A stretch of DNA of 64,000 bases. It comes from Trebonia sp963759545 (GTDB taxonomy: Bacteria; Actinomycetota; Actinomycetes; Streptosporangiales; Streptosporangiaceae). The DNA is taken from the NCBI GenBank assembly GCA_963759545.1, contig CAVXAB010000006.1, positions 186,001-250,000 of the forward strand, in the 5' to 3' direction. The position numbers were made by a program, and so were the translations under genes. Positions 57,529 to 64,000 of the stretch are shown here, piece after piece (position 1 is the stretch's first letter; each line of letters begins with the position of its first letter). The notes below the pieces were generated by a model. It was not told where the DNA came from, made no database searches, and was given only the letters and a program-made list of their open reading frames with translations.

Positions 57529-58467
57529 TCAGCCGTTAACTAGGACATACTTGACTTTTCCGTTTTTTGGATTGATGTCGATCAGCGCGGCCTGGAGGAC
57601 GCCATCCCCGTATGAGCTTCCGGGGTTGACGGTGCGGGTCCGGCCCACCTTGGCCACGCCGCGGCTTTCGTGAATGTGCCCGTGAACAGAAAGCGGCGGC
57701 TGGTATTTCAGGATCGCGTCGCGGACGGCGGTGGAGCCGACCGGCTTCATGACCGCGCCGCCGTGCGTGGGCCGCATGCTCGCGTCCAGTTCTGGTGCCT
57801 CGTCGAGCCCGGTGCCGTACGGCGGCGCGTGGAAGTTGAACACGGTCCTGTTCATGTCGGGGACGCGTGCCGCGACGGCGTCGATCCGCGCGGCGAGCTC
57901 CTCTTCCGGCGCCTCGCGGTGAGTGTCCCACGGCGTCGGGTTGGTGTAGCCCATCGAGATCATCGTGAACCCGGTTCCCGCGAGGTCGATGACCTTTCCC
58001 TCCGCGAACGTCACGCTCGGCGCCGACTCGAGGATCGGGTCGATCTCGAAGATGTCGTCGTTGCCGCCGTTGAGGATGCACGGGATCGCGCCGCCGCGCA
58101 GCTTGCCGTCGGCCATGTCGAGCCAGCGGTCGAGCGAATGGGTCATCTCGGCGTTGAACCGCTGGTCGATCGCGTCCTGCGAGCTGAGCTGGTCGAGCTC
58201 CTCGCGCGTGACGATCGCCGGGTACGACCCGCGGTCCCGCAGTTGCTGCTCGACCTTGAGCAGCTCATCCCTGCTGTCCAGGCGCAGCCGCTCGCCGCGG
58301 ACCGTGACCTCCCAGTGGCCGGGGTAGGCGACGATCGGGACCATGACCTTGCCGGTGACATCGCCGCCGAGCACGACCAGGTCGGCCTTGTAGAACGCGG
58401 CGGCGTTCAGGAACTTCTTCCAGCAGATCTCCGACCCGTGGATGTCGGTGGCGAAGAACATCTTCAT
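57529..58467 (-). CDS. Calcineurin-like metallophosphoesterase
   Basis: 312 residues with the complete metal-site series: MFFATDIHGS (motif I), VVLGGDVTGK (II), LNGGNDD (III), TVFNFHAPP (IV), SVHGHIHES (V), and the following NPGSSYGDG loop. These two-metal phosphoesterases act on nucleotides, phospholipids or phosphoproteins. It begins 8 nt after the stop of the nucleotidyltransferase-like gene, so the two are probably co-translated. Substrate unknown. Confidence 0.9.
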   Translation of the reverse strand: MKMFFATDIHGSEICWKKFLNAAAFYKADLVVLGGDVTGKVMVPIVAYPGHWEVTVRGERLRLDSRDELLKVEQQLRDRGSYPAIVTREELDQLSSQDAIDQRFNAEMTHSLDRWLDMADGKLRGGAIPCILNGGNDDIFEIDPILESAPSVTFAEGKVIDLAGTGFTMISMGYTNPTPWDTHREAPEEELAARIDAVAARVPDMNRTVFNFHAPPYGTGLDEAPELDASMRPTHGGAVMKPVGSTAVRDAILKYQPPLSVHGHIHESRGVAKVGRTRTVNPGSSYGDGVLQAALIDINPKNGKVKYVLVNG

Positions 58468-58475
58468 GGGGTCTC

Positions 58476-59243
58476 CTAGTGCGCTACCTCTTCTGGCAGC
58501 TCGTACCAGCGGAGCCGGTCACCGACGTTGGCCCGCAGCTTCCACTTCATCGACTTCGGCACCGACTTGGCCACGTCGAGCAGCCGTGCCGCCTGCTCGA
58601 GCGCGTCGAAGCGCGGCTGCGGCGGGATCATCTCCTGGCTCTCCGCGAGCAGCGCGGGCAGCTTCTCCAGGTTTCCCGTCGTGGTGCGCCACCACCCCCA
58701 GTCCGCCGCCAGCACCTCGCCGAAGCGGCCCGTGTCGATGAACGGGGCGCCGCCCGCCTGGCCGGGCGCCTTTCCGCCGATCGGCACCCCGGACAGCAGG
58801 TGCGTGATGTCGCGCGCGTCCTTGGCGTTCAGCTCGATGATCTGAAGCTTGGAAAGCAGCAGGTCGGCGGGATCGAGGGTGAGCGAGGAGTTGCCGAACG
58901 AGGGCCGGAAGTCCAGCGTGTGGCACATGACCAGCCGGTCGACCATGACGTCGACGGGCCGCCCGGAGGGCGCGGTGAAGTACATCTGCCGGTCGCCGTT
59001 GAGCGAGTTGAACATCTTGTCGGGGACGCAGCCGCTCTTTTCCAGGTAGGCCGCGACGTCCCGCCGCCCCTTGGACGCGCAGGCCAGGTCCATGTCCTGG
59101 CCGGCCCGCAGCCGCGGCGGGAAGTCGGGACAGAGCACGCGCACCCCGAGCCCGCCGAGCAGCCTGAGCCTAAGTCCCGCGCGAGCGGCCCCGTCAACGA
59201 GCGCGACCGCCTCGGGAAGAGGGTCATCTTCGGGGCCGGACAT
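58476..59243 (-). CDS. Nucleotidyltransferase-fold protein paired with the phosphoesterase
   Basis: 255 residues. The N-terminal part resembles a nucleotidyltransferase (AbiEii-like) fold: LRLLGGLGVRVLCPDFPPRLRAGQDMDLACASKGR (metal-binding D-x-D in DMD), later VDVMVDRLVMCHTLDFRP and LTLDPADLLLSKLQIIELNAKDARDITHLL, the last being typical of AbiEii and related NTases. The tail is AKSVPKSMKWKLRANVGDRLRWYELPEEVAH. I infer the fold from motif order; no activity can be claimed. Confidence 0.7.
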   Translation of the reverse strand: MSGPEDDPLPEAVALVDGAARAGLRLRLLGGLGVRVLCPDFPPRLRAGQDMDLACASKGRRDVAAYLEKSGCVPDKMFNSLNGDRQMYFTAPSGRPVDVMVDRLVMCHTLDFRPSFGNSSLTLDPADLLLSKLQIIELNAKDARDITHLLSGVPIGGKAPGQAGGAPFIDTGRFGEVLAADWGWWRTTTGNLEKLPALLAESQEMIPPQPRFDALEQAARLLDVAKSVPKSMKWKLRANVGDRLRWYELPEEVAH

Positions 59244-59372
59244 GAAGGGCAGCTCCCATCAAACAGTCATTGATTTGGACATGATGATGCGGAGATTCCC
59301 CGTCAAGTGTCCAGACATTCCCCGCCATACCGCGATTGGTTCCACGATGTGGGCGGAACCGCCGGCAGGCGG

Positions 59373-61080
59373 CTACTCGACGTCTGCGCCCGATTTATGG
59401 CGATAAAAGGGAATTGTTATCGGGGCGAGCGGCGTGTTCCCCATGATCAGGTCGGCCGCCTTCTCCGCGATCATCATCGTCGGCGCGTAAATGTTTCCGT
59501 TCGTGACATAAGGCATGACGGACGCGTCAACGACCCGCAGCCCCGACACTCCGTGCACCGCGAGCGACAGCGGGTCGGTGACCGACAGCGGCCCGGTGCC
59601 CATCGCGCAGGTGCAGGACGGGTGCAGCGCGGTCTCCGCGTCCCGCGCCACCCAGTCGAGCACCTCCTCCTCCGTGGAGACCGACGGGCCAGGCGACAGC
59701 TCCCCGGCGTTGAACTCGTCGAACGCCGGCTGGTTCAGTATCCGCCGCGCGATCGCGATCGCCTCGGTCCACTCGGCGCGGTCGGTCGGCGTGGACAGGT
59801 AGTTGAACCGCAGGGCGGGCTTGTCGAACGGCTCCGCCGAGGTCAGCTTCACCGTGCCGCGCGAGTCGGAGTACATCGGACCGATGTGCACCTGGTACCC
59901 GTGGCCGCCGGCGGGCGCGGACCCGTCATAGCGGATCGCGATGGGCAGGAAGTGGAACATGAGGTTGGGGTAGCGGACGGTGTCGTTGGACCGGAGCGAA
60001 GCCGCCCGCCTCGAAGTGGTTGGTGGCCCCGGGGCCCGACCGGGCCAGCGCCCACCGCAGCGCCACGGAGGGGCGGTTGCGCCACTTCAGCGCCGGCGCG
60101 ACCGACACCGGCAGCTTGGACCCGTACTGGACGTAGACCTCCAGGTGGTCCTGCATGTTCTCGCCGACACCCGGCAGGTCGGCGACGACGGGAATGCCGA
60201 GCGGCGACAGGTCCGACGCGTTGCCGACCCCGGAGAGCTGCAGCAGTTGCGGCGACCCGAACGCGCCGGCGCACACGATCACCTCACCGCCGTAGGCACG
60301 GCGCGGCGCGGAGGAGACGGTGACCACCCCGGCGTCACCGCTGAGCACGAACTCCACCCCGGTCGCCCGCGTCCCGTTAAACAGGATCCGCGTGGTGTGC
60401 GCCGAGGTCACCACCCGCAGGTTCGGCCGGGACATCACCGGGTGCAGGTACGCCCGCGCCGCGGACAGCCGCCGCCCGTCGGAGATGTTCCTGTCGAAGG
60501 CGGCGAATCCCTCCTGCCTGAAGCCGTTCACGTCGGGCGTCAGCGGGTACCCGGCCTGCTGCACCGCCTCGAAGAACGCGCCGAACAGCGGGTTGGTGGC
60601 CGGGCCGCGCTCGAGCACGAGCGGCCCGTCGGTGCCGCGGAACTCTTCGTCTCGCGTGCCCGGTGCCGCCAGGCAGTTCTCCATCCGCCTGAAGTACGGC
60701 AGGCAGTGCGCGTAGGACCACGTTGACATCCCGGGGTCGGCGGCCCACCGCTCGTAGTCGAGTGGGTTGCCGCGCTGGAAGATCATCCCGTTGATCGACG
60801 ACGACCCGCCGAGCACCTTGCCGCGGGCGTGGTAGATCCGCCGCCCGTTCAGGTAGGGCTCGGGCTCAGACTCATACTTCCAGTCGTAGAACCGCGAGCC
60901 GATCGGGAAGGTCAGCGCCGCGGGCATGTGGATGAACGGGTCCCAGCGGTAGTCAGACCTGCCCGCCTCGAGCACGAGCACCCGGGTGGTCGAGTCGGCC
61001 GACAGCCGGGCGGCAAGCGCGCTGCCCGCCGAGCCGCCGCCGACGATGATGTAGTCGAACTGCTGCGGGGCCATGCTCAC
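59373..61080 (-). CDS. GMC-family FAD oxidoreductase, choline dehydrogenase-like (frame change near 60000)
   Basis: About 568 residues. The FAD motif YIIVGGGSAGSALAARLSA, the GMC signatures HARGKVLGGSSSINGMIFQRG and GAFGSPQLLQLSGVG, then QVHIGPMYSDSRGTVKL and PALRFNYLS, and the catalytic His in ALHPSCTCAMG. It ends VVDASVMPYVTNGNIYAPTMMIAEKAADLI. The motif order is that of BetA-like enzymes that oxidise choline or other primary alcohols. GTG 61080 overlaps the upstream TPR gene stop (GTGA), so the two are coupled. The break near 60000 joins ATNHFEAGGF to the BetA-like C-terminus. Confidence 0.87.
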
Positions 61081-63177
61081 TCCGTCGCCGCTTGAAGGTT
61101 AACCCTGACCGTGTTGGTCATCGGGTGGTCCGCCCCCAGGTGCCGCTCGCAGTCGGCGAGGGCGCGGCGGAGCACCCTGACCCCCTCCTTCGTCTTCCCG
61201 GCGGCCCGGTAGGCGCCGGCCAGGCTGGCCCGCGTGGCCAGCGTGGCCGGGTCGTCCGCGCCGGCCGTGCGCTCGGTGTCGGCAAGCGCTCGCTGGAACG
61301 CGGCGATCGCCTCGCGCGCCTGGCCCGCGCCCAGGTACGCGCCGGCCAGGCTGACCCGGGCGGACAGCGTGTCCCTGTGGGTCGGGCCGAGTTCCCGTTC
61401 CGCGTCGGCGAGCGCCCGCTCGTACAGCTTGATGCTGTCGCCGCGCCTGCCCGCCACCTCGTAGGCGGCGGCGAGCTGTACCCGCACCGCGAGCGTCTCC
61501 CGGTGCCCGGGCCCGCCCGACCGCTCCCGCGCCGCGAGCACCTGCTCGTACAGCGCGATGGCCTCGGGCTCCCGCCCCGCCGCGTTCAGTGACCTGGCCA
61601 CGTTCAGCCGTGCGGTGACCGTCTCCTGGTGCTGCGGGCCGAAGGTCGCCTCGCGGTCGGAGAGCGCCGCCTCGAAGACGGGAAGCGCCTCGGCAACGCG
61701 CTCGCTGCTCGCGAAGGCGTCGGCGAGCCGGTCCCTGGCGAGCACCGACTGCGCGTGCCCGTACCCGAGTAGCTGGCCGCTCGCGGCGCTGAGTGCCTGC
61801 CAGTACGCGATGGCGGCGTCGGTGAGCGCGGGGGCCTCCGTGAGCGACGTCCCCGCCCGCAGCAGCACCGGATGCGCCTCGGGCTTCCACAGCAGGTCGC
61901 CCGCGAAGGCGCGCAGCGCGGCGGCGGAGTCCCGCAGCGCCAGGCTGAGCGGCGGGCCGCTCCCTGGTGCGCCCGGCTCAGGCCAGGCCTCGAGCAGCGC
62001 CGTGGCCGCGGCCGCGGCTACCTGCTCGACGTTGCCTGGCGCGAGGTAGGCGCGAACCGCGGCCCGCACCGCCGTGTGCAGCCAGACGGTGCGAACCGCG
62101 TCGCGCGAGTCCACGCTGAGCAGGCCGAGCCGCTGCAGGGCGGCGTAGGCGGACCGCACGAGGTTGCCGTCGGCGCTCGCCTGGCCGTCGCCCGTGCTTC
62201 CGGTGAAGCCCGTGCTTCCGGCGGGGACAGTGAGCTCGGTGTCGCCAGTGCGCCCCGTGATGTAGGCGCACGCGGCGGGGGAGGTGAGGACGGCGGCCGG
62301 GATCCCGCTGGTGTCGAGGGCCGAGGCGAAGACCAGCGCCGGCCAGGAAAGGCCGGCGGGCGGCAGCTCGTGGGCGTGCTCGACGGCGAGCGACCAGGTG
62401 GCGAGCAGCGACTGCGGGCAGCTTTCGACGAGCGTCTGCGTGGTGGTCCGCAGGCGCTCCGCGTACGCGTCGCGGTAGTCCCTGCAGGTGCTCTCCGGCC
62501 ACGCTGACCACCGCGGCGGCCTGTGCGAGCGCGATCGGCAGCCCGCCGAGGTCCTCGGCCAGGTCAAGCGCCTCGATCCGCTGGTCGGGGAATGCGGTGA
62601 GCCGGGCGTTGAGGTAGGCGAGCGCCTCCCGCCTGCTGAACCCGCCGACGGCGTGGGCGGTCACGTTGGCGCCTGACCAGGAGAGCTCAGACTCACGCAG
62701 CCGGCTGGTCACGACGACCTGTCCCGCCGCGCCGCGCGGCCACAGCCCTTCGACGTCGACGGGGGAGGCCACGCCGTCGAGTATCACCGCCCAGCGGCGC
62801 TCGGTCGTGCGCAGCCAGTCGAGGAAACGCTGGGCGGCGCTGTCGGCCGGGCCGGCGGACGGCTCCTCCTCGGCCAGCAGGCCCAGGTCCGCCGCCGCCC
62901 GCGCGTAGCCGGCGATGATCGCGCTCCGGTTTCCCGCGGGAACCCAGGCCAGCAGGTCCACCGCCCGCGCTGACCACATCGCGTGCGCGAACCCGATCGC
63001 GAGTTGCGTCTTGCCCGTCCCGCCAGTCCCGAGCAGCGCGGGGACGAGCAGGACCGTCGCACCGGGTCGCAGCGCGTCGGCCAGGCCGCAGCCGGTTTCC
63101 TGTCGCGCGTGGTAGAAGTGGGCAAGCGGAGGGACGGATCCGGTGAGGACCGGTGCCCCAGCACGCTGAGCACCCAT
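61077..63177 (-). CDS. NB-ARC-like ATPase with C-terminal TPR repeats (frame change near 62490)
   Basis: About 700 residues. It opens GSVPPLAHFYHARQETGCGLADAL, then Walker A LGTGGTGKTQLAIGFA, Walker B-like WAVILDGV, VVVTSRLRES and the helical GLPIALAQAAAVVS of NB-ARC proteins. The C-terminal third holds about five TPRs of the kinesin-light-chain type (VARSLNAAGREPEAIALYEQVLAARE, LAGAYLGAGQAREAIAAFQRALADTE). No DNA-binding or effector domain is seen. The GTGA overlap with the GMC gene ties it to that enzyme. Such proteins are common as regulators in actinobacteria, some in FxsT-type systems, but no FxsA gene was seen. Confidence 0.85.
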
Positions 63178-63281
63178 GTTCGCTGCCCTCCCACATGCGA
63201 TGCGGTGTAGGGGGCATCTTACGGGCGGCATACCGCAAAAACCGCGTGTCGCCAGAGAAAAGTGGCGAACACCGAATTAAC

Positions 63282-63300
63282 CGCCGCCCGCCAGGCGGCG
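63282..63300 (-). terminator. Short hairpin after the PTH2-like gene
   Basis: CGCCGCC (63282-63288) and GGCGGCG (63294-63300) form a perfect 7-bp stem with a 5-nt loop, about 70 nt past the minus-strand stop and followed on that strand by GTTAATTCGG. A modest candidate terminator. Confidence 0.5.
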
Positions 63301-63372
63301 AATTGACGATTAATCGATAGATACCTATTTACCGGCTCTCACATCAGGCTCTGGCGGCACGGAATTCCCCGG

Positions 63373-64000
63373 TCAGCGCGACGATCCATGCACCGCGCGC
63401 AGCGCCGGATGGTCCGCTACCACCGTGGCAGAACCCGGCGCCACCTCGGTGAACCCGCCGTCGGTCACCACCGGCAGCCCGCTCGCGAGCAACTCCGCCC
63501 ATTGCTCCTCGCCCGCGGTCCGTACGGCGAGGTCAAAGTCAAGGTCAAGCCACTCGGAACGGGGGCGTGGCGATAGCGCCCACCACGCCAGCTGGGCCCC
63601 GTGCCCGGCCTGCGCCATCGCCTTCCCCGCCGTCATGGGCAGCCCCGGATTCAGCCAGAGGACGGGCGTCGCCGCGGCGGGCTCCCCCGGCGGCCGCGGG
63701 TCGTCGAAATCGGTTCCAGACACCTGCAGCCGCGCGAGATCGGCGGGCCACTCATCCACCGGCACCGGGGGGTAGACGCGGATCTCGGCCGAGCGGTGCG
63801 TCACCGTGATCCCTGGCAGCGCGCTCGCCCGCTCCCAGGACGCGCCGCGCGCCCGCCTGACTACCTTCCTGATGCGCGCGTCCTCCCAGGCCCTGGCCGC
63901 CGCGGCCCATTCACCCGCCGGCTCGGTGACCCGAGGGTCGGACAGGAAGCGCAGCACCGCGCGCGCAGCGCCCTCGAGCGCATCGGTCCTGGCCGGCGGC
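63373..64000 (-). CDS. Peptidyl-tRNA hydrolase 2-like protein (5' end outside window)
   Basis: At least 208 residues in an open frame that reaches the window edge, so the true start is outside. The C-terminal half has TPVLWLNPGLPMTAGKAMAQAGHGAQLAWW, close to the PTH2 pattern of a Lys followed by AxxxHxA, then WLDLDFDLAVRT and VTDGGFTEVAPGSATVVADHP. PTH2 enzymes hydrolyse peptidyl-tRNA drop-off products. The N-terminal half (RVTEPAGEWAAAARAWEDARIRKVVRRARG) is helical and not part of the core fold. Bacterial members of this subgroup are uncharacterised, so the activity is an inference. Confidence 0.72.
   Translation of the reverse strand, partial: PPARTDALEGAARAVLRFLSDPRVTEPAGEWAAAARAWEDARIRKVVRRARGASWERASALPGITVTHRSAEIRVYPPVPVDEWPADLARLQVSGTDFDDPRPPGEPAAATPVLWLNPGLPMTAGKAMAQAGHGAQLAWWALSPRPRSEWLDLDFDLAVRTAGEEQWAELLASGLPVVTDGGFTEVAPGSATVVADHPALRAVHGSSR

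Noticed and set aside
1..64000. tRNA, rRNA, CRISPR arrays, prophage or integrase.
   Set aside because: No T-loop-like GGTTCGA(A/G)TCC, no regularly spaced repeat-spacer pattern, and no transposase or integrase motif was found by eye on either strand.

Overview
The window is very GC-rich, with strong third-position G/C bias, GTG starts and GGAGG-type ribosome sites. It carries genes typical of high-GC Gram-positive bacteria: a SARP/AfsR-type regulator, an F420/deazaflavin oxidoreductase, FHA-domain ABC transport, DUF2993 lipid-binding proteins, the MurL/MurD2 route to D-glutamate and ClpC1-like N-domains. It is a chromosomal segment of an actinobacterium, probably a filamentous soil type; the genus cannot be fixed from the sequence. 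I see no rRNA, tRNA, CRISPR array, phage or transposase gene.

Sequence quality matters for reading this window. About twenty of some 45 genes, including housekeeping ones, change reading frame once or more while the protein family signature continues across the break. The simplest reading is single-base indels in GC runs of an error-prone assembly. I annotate such loci as one gene and give the approximate frame-change positions.

Layout. 0-4 kb: DMT permease tail, a nickel permease behind a textbook Nur operator, a 23-bp tandem repeat, a small conserved protein and glmS. 4-9 kb (minus strand): a stand-alone PAS-GAF-PP2C-ATPase signalling protein and two DUF2993 lipid-binding proteins. 9-14 kb: an Rv1747-like FHA-FHA-ABC exporter, a DHA2 drug exporter and an M19 dipeptidase. 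14-18 kb: murL and murD2, with overlapping stop and start. 18-25 kb: pentapeptide-repeat protein, deazaflavin-dependent reductase, carboxylesterase, DinG helicase, gamma-carbonic anhydrase, a winged-helix regulator and an EamA permease. 25-32 kb (minus strand): a compact copper/thiol biogenesis cluster (two DUF929 thioredoxin-like proteins, VKOR, a polytopic membrane protein, SCO1, an Asp-box lipoprotein, CtaG). 32-37 kb: SARP-NB-ARC-TPR regulator and serA. 37-44 kb (minus strand): a secreted S8/S53-type peptidase with a sedolisin-like catalytic set, a C26 amidotransferase and a FUSC permease. 44-47 kb: a two-component system and an NlpC/P60-like protein. 47-51 kb: alcohol dehydrogenase, esterase and Baeyer-Villiger monooxygenase in one operon. 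51-56 kb: Clp-N-only protein divergent from an HTH protein, upp, an unknown protein and a methyltransferase. 56-64 kb (minus strand): APC permease, metallophosphoesterase plus nucleotidyltransferase-like protein, GMC oxidoreductase coupled to an NB-ARC/TPR protein, and a truncated PTH2-like protein.

Between genes lie two families of dispersed palindromic elements (family A at 14.3, 25.0 and 36.7 kb; family B at 4.1, 50.8 and 54.8 kb), several strong hairpin terminators and one palindrome inside the murL coding region.
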